Shown piece after piece: positions 19,785 to 28,347 of a DNA stretch of 64,000 nt (positions are counted from its first letter, which is position 1; every line of letters begins with the position of its first letter). The notes beneath the pieces are model-generated. The model did not search any database and had not been told where the DNA came from. It was given only the letters and a program-made list of their open reading frames with translations. The position numbers were made by a program, and so were the translations under genes. The stretch covers positions 1 to 64,000 of the forward strand of contig CALCCA010000112.1 in assembly GCA_937899725.1 (NCBI GenBank). The letters run 5' to 3'. This DNA comes from an uncultured Halomicronema sp. Its GTDB lineage: Bacteria; Cyanobacteriota; Cyanobacteriia; Phormidesmidales; Phormidesmidaceae.

Positions 19785-20152
19785 GGGGGCGGAGGGACTT
19801 GAACCCTCACGACCGTTAAAGTCAACGGATTTTCATCCTCCCGCAGCTTTCGCTGCTGCCGAAAACCAGTCTTGCGAATGATTTTGGCTTTGAGAATTGG
19901 ACCCTCCCTTTACCCTCGTCATTAACGTTAGGGTAGCTCCCGTCGGGCCTCTGCACCTTCCAACGAAGTACGGCGATCGCCGCTACAGTCCGTTGGCTTG
20001 GCTCAGGATTGCCTTGTCCGCTGGCGTGGCCGTTCACCGTCCAGCCCAATCGGATTTAGGTTTCCCTGAGTTTGAGAGCTTCCACTCAACAGATTTCTCC
20101 ACTGAGGCTCAGTTTTCTAAGTCCGCAGCGTCTACCATTCCGCCACGCCCCC
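19785..20152 (-). tRNA. trnL-UAA: tRNA-Leu (UAA) interrupted by a group I intron
   Basis: On the minus strand the 5' exon (20152 to 20119) ends in CGGACTT and the 3' exon (19833 to 19785) begins AAAATCCG. Together they give the anticodon loop with UAA. The acceptor arms GGGGGCG and CGCCCCC pair, and a T-loop GGTTCAAGTC is present. The 285-nt insert between U34 and A35 is the well-known cyanobacterial/plastid tRNA-Leu intron position. CCA is not encoded. Confidence 0.95.
19834..20118 (-). other. Group I intron in tRNA-Leu(UAA)
   Basis: The 285-nt insert starts AGAAAACTGAGCC, ends with the terminal G typical of group I introns, and carries no ORF. Its splice position after U34 of the anticodon matches the self-splicing cyanobacterial tRNA-Leu introns. 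A HIP1 octamer lies within an internal hairpin (near 19972-19981). Confidence 0.92.
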
Positions 20153-20329
20153 GATAACCTGGCTATCGATCCCGACAGTCAGGAATGTCTATATTACAGA
20201 TGAAACTCCCCAATTGATCATCTTTCTAGATTGATTCGCCTTGCCCTTAGAATATGTTTACGCCGGTTATGCGGCTTGAGGGCTAATCGCGGCGGTGACC
20301 CCATCACTCAGTCAATATTTGAGAGCACT

Positions 20330-20575
20330 ATGCTAGACAACTTGCCAGTTTCAACTGATACGCTGTTGGTTTTGGGCGTATACGGAGCACTCGCCGTCAC
20401 CTATTTGCTAGTGATTCCGGCGGCGATTTTGCTTTATCTCAAAACCAAGTGGACCACGATGGGGTCAGTCGAACGTTTTCTCGTTTACGGACTGGTGTTT
20501 GCGTTTTTTCCGGGAATGCTTTTGCTCAGCCCCATTCTCAACTTTCGCCCCCAGCCGCGATCGCTTAACTCTTAA
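20330..20575 (+). CDS. ndhL: NAD(P)H-quinone oxidoreductase subunit L (NdhL)
   Basis: The 81-residue protein has two membrane helices. The family hallmarks are visible: YLLVIPAAILLYLKTKW, then SVERFLVYGLVFAFFPGML and LLSPILNFRPQPR at the C-terminus. NdhL is a small membrane subunit of the photosynthetic NDH-1 complex, needed for cyclic electron flow and carbon uptake. The open frame extends upstream to 20231, but family similarity starts only at the ATG at 20330. Confidence 0.92.
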   Translation: MLDNLPVSTDTLLVLGVYGALAVTYLLVIPAAILLYLKTKWTTMGSVERFLVYGLVFAFFPGMLLLSPILNFRPQPRSLNS

Positions 20576-20777
20576 ACTGAGTTGATTGCTCGCAGGGCTC
20601 AACGCCACCGGCTTGAGTAGCACCCGTGTGGCATCGATACTGCCATCGAGCGACGCGCAGCGGACTAGAGCCCGCAGACGCTTGCCTCAGATGGTCGGTT
20701 CGCTTCCCTGGGTTCAAACTTCAGATTCTTTGCACAGCTGGCTTACTGAATCCACAGATGAGTGAGCCAGCTATATC

Positions 20778-20818
20778 ACTTTGCGCCGAGGTCAAAAGCT
20801 TTGACCTCGGCGCAAAGT
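20778..20818. repeat. Perfect 19-bp inverted repeat with 3-nt loop
   Basis: Arms ACTTTGCGCCGAGGTCAAA (20778-20796) and its exact complement (20800-20818) flank AGC. No T-run follows on either strand, so it is not a standard intrinsic terminator. It lies about 200 bp after ndhL. Confidence 0.8.
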
Positions 20819-21015
20819 AAGTGGCGCTAGTGCTATCGTTGCACCTCAATAAAAACCGGCTAATACCCATTCTCTAAGTTTGGACCACCCATAGAATTGC
20901 TGCGGTGATCTCCCCAATCCCTTCAAAAACTATCCTTTAGGCAAAAGTCGGTCAAAGCGATGGCAGTAGAGGATTTGAGATTACGCTTGAGTGGGCAAAC
21001 CTCACCGCCTACGGT

Positions 21016-21063
21016 ACCTCTCCGAAGCCCGCCGGGCAGGCTTCGCCAACAATAAGGAGAGGT
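21016..21063. repeat. Nested inverted repeat
   Basis: Outer arms ACCTCTCC (21016-21023) and GGAGAGGT (21056-21063) enclose an inner stem CGAAGCC/GGCTTCG. A hairpin element of this kind could be the end of a mobile repeat or part of an RNA. Confidence 0.5.
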
Positions 21064-21089
21064 TTATTGGACAATCTGACCAATGATTG

Positions 21090-21144
21090 AACCTCAGTGA
21101 AGCAGGATTCCGGTTCCTCTCCCTTCATAAGGCTAGGTGAGGTT
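21090..21144. repeat. Degenerate copy of a cyanobacterial dispersed repeat
   Basis: Ends AACCTCA and TGAGGTT are 7-bp inverted repeats. On the minus strand the interior (AGGGAGAGGAACCGGAATCC) resembles the widespread cyanobacterial CCTCACCC...GGGAGAGGG repeat family as I remember it. It looks like a decayed non-autonomous element. Confidence 0.4.
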
Positions 21145-21498
21145 ATGCCGCCCCGACAGCCATCACAACTGACCTCTAAAAGTCTCGTTGTGGAAAGCGT
21201 ATAGCAACTTGTGTGTGGGGAATAGCTGAAAAAGGGGCATCTCATCCAGGCATGCAATCGCTCCCTTTTTTGTAGCGCAGCCTGCTCAGATGGCGTCAGG
21301 GCAGCGACAGCAAGGGATCTTCGATCAGTAGCGCTATTTTGCCGAATTGGTATTAGCTGCAGTTCCTCAGCACGGGCCGATGTCAAAAATCAGGGTCAGC
21401 TCCCCAGCAATCTGGGCAGCACAGAAGAACTGAGCGCGCGCAGGGGGCGAGGTTATCGTCGATGTTAAGAGCATCGGTACTAGACAGCTCGCAATAAC

Positions 21499-21574
21499 TT
21501 GCCAAGAGCCTGTGTGTAGGCAGCCGTCACGCTTCAAAAGCACGGGTTTTCGCGATTAAAACTGCTCTTGGCAA
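21499..21574. repeat. Inverted repeat with 54-nt loop
   Basis: TTGCCAAGAGC (21499-21509) is exactly complementary to GCTCTTGGCAA (21564-21574). It could close a structured RNA; nothing else supports an RNA gene. Confidence 0.35.
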
Positions 21575-22379
21575 ACTTTACCGCCCCACAGGTTTTGATC
21601 TTTCAAAAATCCTGCTAGATCCGCACTATATCTTTATCTGGCGATGAGATAAAACACTTACTATTGGGGCAAATTAGGAACACACTCACTAGCAAAGTGA
21701 TCGCTGACACGTCTTTCTGTGGTCAAGGTCACCCCAGTATTTGTTGGCAAACGCTAACAGTCTGGGCTTGGCAACCAAAACCATACGGATTGCGACGATA
21801 GAGTGCTGTAAATGAAGATATCGCTTTGCTTAGAGTTTGTTCAGGACGTAAGGCTGTAACAGTTTCCCAGCGTTCATTACACGTCTAGGGAGCTGGGGCA
21901 GCCGGTCTGCTCAATCGGCCCAGCACTTTAGCTGCAGCGCTAACTAAGCTTGAGCCTCAACGGTGGGCTGTGTAGCTGTCACGGGGCCGAATTTGTCAAT
22001 GATTGGGGAAAGGCTGGTGGCTAAGCATTGAGAACCGAGCTGGGCTGGGGGAGGATCGCCGATGATTCGCGTCTGTCGCCTCTGCCAGTCGCGCGATCGC
22101 GGCTGACGAAGAGCCATTGTTCTGGCTTTCTCCGACCGCTGTCAGAAATCGCCCCCCAGTCCAAATTTTTGTCCCCCACCGATGAGTCGCTAGCGTGCAT
22201 TTTCCCCAGATTGATCATCAACACCCGCTGCGATACTGGGCCGCAATGCGCCCAGCGGTGACGTTAGGCCATCAACAGCTAGAGAGGCCAATCATGGGGC
22301 CGAAGTCTCTGCCTCCGCCAACCGGGCTAGAGGCTTGGGCAATGCTAAAAATTTCACCATTCGCAGTTGATTAAAGGGT

Positions 22380-25094
22380 ATGGAGCGATCGCTAATTGAT
22401 GTGTTGTGGGTGCTGATCAGCGCCAGCTTGGTCTTTCTGATGCAGGCAGGCTTTTTGTGTCTTGAAGCTGGATCGACCCGGAGCAAAAACACGATTAATG
22501 TCGTGATCAAAAACATTTCCGACTTTGGTATTTCGGTGCTGTGTTTTTGGCTGTTTGGCTATGCGTTGATGTTTGGCGATACCCACAATGGGTGGTTGGG
22601 GATCACTAGGCTTGCCCCGGAGGTCGGGCAGGGTGAGACCTGGCTGGTGGTATTTTTCCTGTTTCAAGCCATGTTTTGCAGCACGGCAGTCACTATCGTC
22701 TCAGGTGCGGTGGCTGAGCGCATGCGATTTGGTATTTACCTGGCGGTTTCGCTGCTGGTGTCTGGCCTGATTTACCCTGTCTTTGGTCACTGGGCTTGGA
22801 ATGGACTCGATGGCGGCGCGAGTCATGGCTGGTTAGGCCAGCTCGGCTTTGTGGATTTTGCGGGTTCCACGGTGGTGCATAGCATTGGCGGCTGGGTCGC
22901 GTTAGCCGCCGCAATTTTGGTCGGCCCCCGCATCGGACGCTTTTCTCGTAAGCGACGACGGCCCCTGTTGGTGGGCTATGACTTGCCCCTGGCGCTGCTC
23001 GGCACTTTGCTGCTGTGGTTTGGCTGGTTTGGCTTTAACGGCGGCAGTGTATTGGCCTTAAATGAGCAGGTACCCGGCATCATCTCGAACACCGTGTTGG
23101 CAGGAGCTGCCGGGTTAGTCACCCCGATCACTCTGAGTTTGGCGCAGCAACAAAAGCTCCGCGTGAATGCCGTGATGAACGGTTCTCTGGCCGGGCTTGT
23201 GGCGATCACGGCCAACTGCCATGTGGTCACTACCGCTGCCGCGATCGCCATCGGGGCGATCGGGAGTCTTTGCATGATGGCGGCAGAAGCCCAACTGCAG
23301 CGCTGGCAAATTGATGACGTGGTGGGGGCCATCCCGGTGCATCTGGCGGCGGGTATTTGGGGCACTTTGGCGGTCGCGCTGTTCGCGGATTTGGAGCTGC
23401 TGGGCACGGGGCTGAGTCGGGTTGAGCAGCTGGGGGCACAGCTAACCGGCATTGTTGCAGCGGGCCTGTGGGCGTTTGGGATCACCTTTTTATTGCTGTG
23501 GCTGACGAACCGTCGCTGGCCCCTGCGCGTTCGCCGGCGGGATGAGCATATCGGCCTAAATGTGGCCGAACATGGTGCTGTCAGTGATTTGGTCGATTTG
23601 TTTACGGTGATGCGTCGTCAGCAGCGAACGGGTGACCTGCAATTGCGGGCACCGGTCGAACTCTTTACCCCCGTTGGCCAAATTGCGGCCCGCTATAACC
23701 GCGTCATCGCCAGTCTCGAGCAGGCCCTGGCGCGAACGGACGCCATTGTGGCGAGCGCGATCGAAGCAATTGTGACGGTATCGGCTCACGATTTAGTCAT
23801 TCGCACCGCCAATCCAGCCGTGCGCAAAATGTTTGGTCTGTCAGAGACCCTGCTAGTGGGCAAACCCCTGGCAGCGGTGTTAGCGGCTGAGTCGATCTCA
23901 CCACCCACAGTGCCGCCCCCGCCGCCCCCGTCAGTTCATAGTCTGCGCAACGGCCACCGTCCTCCCGCCGGTGGAAAGCTCAAACAGCTATTAGAAACCG
24001 TGAGTCGCAAGGGCACTCCCTATGAGGTGACGGGGCGACGGCGCAGTGGCGGGGCCTTTCCCGCAGAGATTACGGTGGCGTTTTTGAGCGATCGCCGCGA
24101 AGACTGCTATACCCTGATCGTGCGTGACATCACCCTGCGCAAACAGGCCGAAGATGCCATCCAACTGGCGGAAGCCAAAGATTTAGAAGCGCGTCAGCTT
24201 GAGCAGACCTTAATAGAATTGCAGCAGGCGCAATTGCAGCTCGTGCACAGTGAAAAGATGTCGAGTTTGGGGCAGTTAGTGGCAGGCGTTGCCCACGAAA
24301 TCAACAATCCCATTAGCTTTATTTACGGCAATCTGGACTACGTTGATGAGTATGTTAATGACCTGCTCGAACTGGTGGCGCTCTATCGCGCAGAAACCAC
24401 TGATGTTGATTTGGCCATCATCAGTCATAAGCTGCGGGCGATCGATCTGGACTATCTGGCGACCGATTTACCCCAAATCTTAGGCTCGATGCGGGGCGGC
24501 ACTGAGCGCATTACCGAAATTGTGCAGTCGCTCAAAGATTTTTCTCATCAGGGGGGCACCCAGCTCAAACAGATCGACGTGCGAGATGGCCTAGAAAGCA
24601 CGCTGACCATTTTGGGCCACAAGCTGAAAGAGCGACATCATCGACCAGCCATTCAGGTGCTGCGCGACTATGATGAGCTGCCCAAGCTGGAATGCTACCC
24701 TGGCCAGCTCAATCAGGTCTTTATGAATCTGCTCAGCAATGCCATTGATGCCATTGACGAAAAATGGGAAAAACAGGCGGTTGGCCCACCCCCTCCCTCG
24801 CTGCAGGTATCGCCGCGCATCATTTTGCGGACTAAGGTGGTCGCAGGGGGCGATCTCGTTCACCTACACTTCACCGATAATGGCGTGGGCATTCCTGACC
24901 AGGTCAAGCAGCGTATCCTCGATCCGTTTTTTACGACCAAACCTGTGGGCAAAGGCACCGGGTTGGGGATGCCGATCAGCTATCAAATTATCGTCGAGCG
25001 CCACCAAGGTCGGCTCGATTGCCTATCGGTTCCGGGCAAAGGCACCCGCTTTCTGATTGAGTTGCCGATCGCCCAAACCAAGCCCGCTCGTTAA
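22380..25094 (+). CDS. Ammonium transporter fused to a PAS histidine kinase
   Basis: This 904-residue membrane protein starts with a full Amt domain (residues 1 to about 385, eleven helices). The pore twin histidines sit in [13 protein letters not shown] (near 168) and [12 protein letters not shown] (near 320), and the Phe gate region reads [26 protein letters not shown]-like linker, a PAS domain (about 440-590) with a proline-rich insertion near 510, and a coiled coil follow. The kinase core has H-box GVAHEINNP (His near 638), N-box [16 protein letters not shown] and G-boxes DNGVGIP and GKGTGLGMP. It probably senses ammonium at the membrane and signals by phosphotransfer. No regulator gene is adjacent. 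Confidence 0.92.
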   Translation: MERSLIDVLWVLISASLVFLMQAGFLCLEAGSTRSKNTINVVIKNISDFGISVLCFWLFGYALMFGDTHNGWLGITRLAPEVGQGETWLVVFFLFQAMFCSTAVTIVSGAVAERMRFGIYLAVSLLVSGLIYPVFGHWAWNGLDGGASHGWLGQLGFVDFAGSTVVHSIGGWVALAAAILVGPRIGRFSRKRRRPLLVGYDLPLALLGTLLLWFGWFGFNGGSVLALNEQVPGIISNTVLAGAAGLVTPITLSLAQQQKLRVNAVMNGSLAGLVAITANCHVVTTAAAIAIGAIGSLCMMAAEAQLQRWQIDDVVGAIPVHLAAGIWGTLAVALFADLELLGTGLSRVEQLGAQLTGIVAAGLWAFGITFLLLWLTNRRWPLRVRRRDEHIGLNVAEHGAVSDLVDLFTVMRRQQRTGDLQLRAPVELFTPVGQIAARYNRVIASLEQALARTDAIVASAIEAIVTVSAHDLVIRTANPAVRKMFGLSETLLVGKPLAAVLAAESISPPTVPPPPPPSVHSLRNGHRPPAGGKLKQLLETVSRKGTPYEVTGRRRSGGAFPAEITVAFLSDRREDCYTLIVRDITLRKQAEDAIQLAEAKDLEARQLEQTLIELQQAQLQLVHSEKMSSLGQLVAGVAHEINNPISFIYGNLDYVDEYVNDLLELVALYRAETTDVDLAIISHKLRAIDLDYLATDLPQILGSMRGGTERITEIVQSLKDFSHQGGTQLKQIDVRDGLESTLTILGHKLKERHHRPAIQVLRDYDELPKLECYPGQLNQVFMNLLSNAIDAIDEKWEKQAVGPPPPSLQVSPRIILRTKVVAGGDLVHLHFTDNGVGIPDQVKQRILDPFFTTKPVGKGTGLGMPISYQIIVERHQGRLDCLSVPGKGTRFLIELPIAQTKPAR

Positions 25095-25127
25095 GAGGCA
25101 TGGCGGGCGATCAAACTGCCATGCCTC
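25095..25127. terminator. Hairpin between convergent Amt-kinase and asparaginase genes
   Basis: GAGGCATGGC (25095-25104) pairs with GCCATGCCTC (25118-25127) immediately after the Amt-kinase stop. The genes converge here, so it could stop transcripts from both sides. There is no strong T-run. Confidence 0.5.
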
Positions 25128-25175
25128 ACAACATCCACATTGCCGGAACGTTCTGGACATTCCGAGCTGATGACG

Positions 25176-26129
25176 CTACATCAAATCCAGATCGCCTTGC
25201 ACATCGAGACGTTTGTATTCGCCCAGCACCATATATTTTTCGGCCAGTTCCTCTGACACGTCGGGCGACAGCCAGCCTAACTGTTTTAGCAGGTGAACGG
25301 CGACGGCATATTTCGCCCGCTTGGTGCCGTCACGGGCTTTGATGGCCAGCCCCATGCCCTGCCCCACGCGCCCAATGCATTGAATGCCTTCGGCACCAGA
25401 TTTACTCACGACCTCGCCATTGGTCAGGCGCATCACCTCAGTGTCGAAGGCTGCTGAGCCAGCCACCAATTCAGGATGGTGGGTCATGGCGCGGACAATT
25501 CGCTCCATTTCTAGATTGTCGCCCGAGGACAATTTGGCAAACAGCGCTGCCATCTGGTTGAGGGGCATCAGATAGGTTGGCGCGCCGCAGTCGTCATGGG
25601 CCCCGATAAACTCATCGGCAGGCATCTTAAGCAGGTCAGCCACCGTCGCCAAAATCTGCACCTGCAAGGGATGGTTGCGGTGCAAGTAGCTTTCTAGCGG
25701 CCAATTATGCAGCTGGCAGAGGGCGAGCATCCCCGCATGTTTGCCCGAACAATTGTGTTCGAGGGGGCTCTTGCCACCAGCGGGCACTGGACACTGCAGC
25801 TGATTCGGTTCTAACTCTGCTTTCCAAAGAATATGAAAGGCCTGCCTGACCTGCTCGATGTGACCACGATGAGACGCACACATAATGGCGAGGTCGCGAT
25901 CGTCCAGTCCAAAGCGTTCTAGCGTGCCTGAAGCCGCCACTGCCAGGGCTTGAAACGGCTTTAAAGCGGAGCGAATAAAGGTGGCGGTTTCGGCATCACC
26001 AGCCACCGACAACAGGCGCCCTCGGCTGTCACACACAACGGCATGCACGGTATGCACTGATTCGATAATGCCTTCGCGCAGCAGCTGCACCTCAAGCTCC
26101 GGCGATTGATACCGTTTAGCCCTAGTCAT
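25176..26129 (-). CDS. Asparaginase II (Rhizobium-type family)
   Basis: The protein has about 317 residues. It lacks the threonine motifs of E. coli-type asparaginases and instead shows the Asparaginase_II family pattern: a Ser-x-x-Lys pair in IRSALKPFQA (near 55), CASHRGH, HNCSGKHAGMLALC and the Asp/Cys-rich HDDCGAPTY. It hydrolyses L-asparagine to aspartate and ammonium. Its position next to the Amt-kinase gives a nitrogen theme. I chose the ATG at 26129; 26144 is an alternative start. Confidence 0.9.
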   Translation of the reverse strand: MTRAKRYQSPELEVQLLREGIIESVHTVHAVVCDSRGRLLSVAGDAETATFIRSALKPFQALAVAASGTLERFGLDDRDLAIMCASHRGHIEQVRQAFHILWKAELEPNQLQCPVPAGGKSPLEHNCSGKHAGMLALCQLHNWPLESYLHRNHPLQVQILATVADLLKMPADEFIGAHDDCGAPTYLMPLNQMAALFAKLSSGDNLEMERIVRAMTHHPELVAGSAAFDTEVMRLTNGEVVSKSGAEGIQCIGRVGQGMGLAIKARDGTKRAKYAVAVHLLKQLGWLSPDVSEELAEKYMVLGEYKRLDVQGDLDLM

Positions 26130-26180
26130 GGCTAAGACTCCCACATAGACAGGTCATAAACGCACTGCTCGATAAACGAA

Positions 26181-26678
26181 TCACAAAAATTGCCAGGCCG
26201 TGATTAATGCTACTCCAAGGGCTAGCAAGCAACCTAATGTATTTCGCACCCGCTGCAATACCGGCTTGACCTGATAGTCCATAATCAGGCGATCACGGTT
26301 CAAAATGTCTTCCGGTTTTTGCCACATCTGGCCGTCATACCAGCCCGACTCTTCGTAAAATACGGCCGCTTGCTGCAGCCGCTGCCCCACGTGGAACCAG
26401 CCCACATACAGCTGTGCCAAGGCTAGACCGGGCAGAATCAGGGCGGCCGCCGCCGCCAGCAAGCCAAACGGTAACGGATAGCGACTCGGCCCGTAGCTGG
26501 CCCCGACAATGGGTCCGGTGACGAGCCAACTCAAAATCCAGAGCACGACGACCGGTTTGAGATAGCCTTTGAGGCTGCGGCCACCCCAGCCGTAAAACCA
26601 GGAGTCACGCACGTCTTCGTATTGATTGATGGGTAGCTGCTCAGGGGGGACAGGGCAGCGAGACTTAATCACGGACAT
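26181..26678 (-). CDS. CGLD27-family (DUF1230) membrane protein
   Basis: The 165-residue protein opens with the family phrase CPVPPEQLPINQYEDVRDSW and FYGWGG. It has two membrane helices near 42-62 and 72-92 and a third at the C-terminus. The family is conserved in cyanobacteria, algae and plants (the name comes from 'conserved in the green lineage and diatoms'). From memory, the plant member is linked to iron or chloroplast homeostasis; I cannot confirm that here. It is followed by trmO on the same strand. Confidence 0.8.
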   Translation of the reverse strand: MSVIKSRCPVPPEQLPINQYEDVRDSWFYGWGGRSLKGYLKPVVVLWILSWLVTGPIVGASYGPSRYPLPFGLLAAAAALILPGLALAQLYVGWFHVGQRLQQAAVFYEESGWYDGQMWQKPEDILNRDRLIMDYQVKPVLQRVRNTLGCLLALGVALITAWQFL

Positions 26679-26740
26679 GGACGCGCGACACAGATTTACA
26701 CCGCTACCTTAACGTGATTTTTGAACGCAAAAAGTGTTGT

Positions 26741-27379
26741 TTACAAAGAATTCCCCATTCCATCTGGAGTCGCTTCTGCCGCTAACGGTGACGCGTCTGT
26801 CGCGGTGGATGGCTGTAGGGGATGACCAGCCTGCCCAAAAATATCGGGTTCTGCTGCCGTGGCTTGTTCGGCCTGATCAACATAGCCTGCGCGCGCCTGC
26901 GGAAACGCATCACAGTAGGGCACGTAGGGCTTAATGTCTAAAACCGGCGTTTGATCTAAAAAGTCAATGCCTTCAATGTGGATCGTTGTACCTTCAATGT
27001 GGCGGATGCGGGTGGCGCTAAGGCCAATGGGATTGGGGCGATGGGGGGCGCGGGTGGCCAGCGTGCCCCGTCGCACGCGTGGCCCGCGTGGCGGCATCAC
27101 CGTGGGATTCCAATGATGATTGAGGTGCAGCCAGGCCATTACCCAAAGATAGTCAAACCCGCCGAGGTCTTTGAGGGCAATCGCGGGAATCATCTCGGGA
27201 AACAGCTCAATGCGGGCGATCGCTGGTTGATAAGCCGCTGGCGGCGTGGCCAACTGCGCCTGCCTCGGGGTGCCGTGACGTTCGGTATAGGGCGATCGCA
27301 CCACGCCAATCGGTGATACCGTCAGCTGCTGCGGAAACTCGACGGCTTGACGATAGTCTTTGGGCGGAAGTTTAGGCAT
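26741..27379 (-). CDS. trmO: tRNA (N6-threonylcarbamoyladenosine-37) N6-methyltransferase, TrmO/TsaA family
   Basis: The protein is about 212 residues. The beta-barrel SAM-binding fold is recognisable: SPIGVVRSPYTERHGTPRQ at the start, the core RRGTLATRAPHRPNPIGLSA, and the C-terminal LDIKPYVPYCD. TrmO methylates t6A37 of some threonine tRNAs. The frame runs upstream to 27520, but that extension has no family similarity, so I chose the ATG at 27379. It is divergent from the response regulator gene. Confidence 0.9.
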   Translation of the reverse strand: MPKLPPKDYRQAVEFPQQLTVSPIGVVRSPYTERHGTPRQAQLATPPAAYQPAIARIELFPEMIPAIALKDLGGFDYLWVMAWLHLNHHWNPTVMPPRGPRVRRGTLATRAPHRPNPIGLSATRIRHIEGTTIHIEGIDFLDQTPVLDIKPYVPYCDAFPQARAGYVDQAEQATAAEPDIFGQAGHPLQPSTATDASPLAAEATPDGMGNSL

Positions 27380-27536
27380 GGCGGTGGCTCTGAATCGAGG
27401 CAGTGAATACAAATCAACGCTACCCGGTCGCGATCGCTTTGCTAGGCCTGCCAGGCCGGTTGCCGGTAGGGCCATGGCGCGATATCTGACGGCAGTGAGG
27501 GCTTTCTCCTCAGTCAACATAGTCTTTTAACATAGA

Positions 27537-27548
27537 GCTAACGTTAGC
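27537..27548. promoter_or_regulatory. Perfect palindrome in the trmO/response-regulator gap
   Basis: GCTAACGTTAGC is a perfect 12-bp palindrome about 85 bp before the response regulator start. It could be an operator, for example for autoregulation by the adjacent OmpR-type regulator, but those usually bind direct repeats. Confidence 0.25.
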
Positions 27549-27633
27549 CGGTTGAAAAATTGTGGCGACGGTGGCCGATGACGACGATCGTGCGGCCAAA
27601 ATAACAGCATCCTCTCCCTCCCACACCTGACCT

Positions 27634-28347
27634 ATGGATATTCTGGTCGTCGATGATGAACAAGAGATTGCCAATCTGATTAAGCTCTACCTGGAAAAAG
27701 AAGGGTTTACGGTACATCTCTGTCGGGATGGTCACCAGGCCTTGCAGCTCGCCCAGACGCTGCAGCCCGATGTCGTGGTGTTAGACCTGATGCTACCCGG
27801 CCTCGATGGGTTGGAGGTCTGCGCCCAGATTCGTCAAAAGCCCGGTGACAAAGATCCTTACATCTTAATGGTGACCGCTAAAGGAGAAGAGCTCGATCGC
27901 ATTATTGGCCTATCAACCGGGGCCGACGATTATTTAGTCAAGCCCTTTAGTCCGCGTGAGCTGGTGGCGCGGGTGCGGGCCTTGCTGCGCCGTAGCCTGC
28001 GTCAAGGTGGCCAGACTCCGCAGCTGCAGAGTCCTCATTTTCAGCTCGATCCGCAGCAGCGCTTGGCCATGCGATCGCACCCCGACGCCCCTCCCGAGAC
28101 GCTCTCGCTGACCACGCTAGAATTTGACTTGCTCACCACCTTTGTCAGCTATCCCGGTCGAGTCTGGACCCGACCTCAGCTCATTGAGAAGCTGTGGGGG
28201 GATGACTTTTATGGCGATGAGCGCATCGTCGATGCCCATGTCGCCCGCCTGCGGAAAAAGGTCGAGCCCGATCAGGCCCAGCCGACCTTCATCAAAACGG
28301 TGATTGGGGTGGGCTATAAGTTTGAGGATGACGCCACCCCGCTATGA
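27634..28347 (+). CDS. OmpR/PhoB-family response regulator
   Basis: The 237-residue regulator has a receiver domain (1-120) with the acidic pair VVDDE, phosphoacceptor Asp51 in VVVLDLMLPG, Thr in MVTAKGEE and Lys in YLVKPFSPREL. A winged-helix DNA-binding domain follows (LTTLEFDLLTTF, RIVDAHVARLRKKVE, IKTVIGVGYKF). Its last codons overlap the ATG of the sensor kinase by 4 bp, so the two are translationally coupled. The stimulus is unknown. Confidence 0.95.
   Translation: MDILVVDDEQEIANLIKLYLEKEGFTVHLCRDGHQALQLAQTLQPDVVVLDLMLPGLDGLEVCAQIRQKPGDKDPYILMVTAKGEELDRIIGLSTGADDYLVKPFSPRELVARVRALLRRSLRQGGQTPQLQSPHFQLDPQQRLAMRSHPDAPPETLSLTTLEFDLLTTFVSYPGRVWTRPQLIEKLWGDDFYGDERIVDAHVARLRKKVEPDQAQPTFIKTVIGVGYKFEDDATPL

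Larger units (their letters stand above)
20576..22379. other. Gene-poor 1.8-kb region with hairpins and a decayed repeat
   Basis: The open frames here are short (64-125 codons), overlap on both strands and show no motif, so I call none of them. What stands out is the 19-bp-arm hairpin at 20778-20818, nested inverted repeats at 21016-21063, a degenerate repeat element at 21090-21144, and a long-range pair TTGCCAAGAGC (21499-21509) with GCTCTTGGCAA (21564-21574). An undescribed RNA is possible but not shown. Confidence 0.45.

Noticed and set aside
21009-21386. 125-codon ORF in the gene-poor region
   Set aside because: It runs across inverted repeats and a decayed dispersed repeat, so it is unlikely to be coding.
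22976-23485. 169-codon ORF opposite the Amt domain
   Set aside because: Pro/Ala/Ser-rich antisense frame of a well-supported membrane gene.
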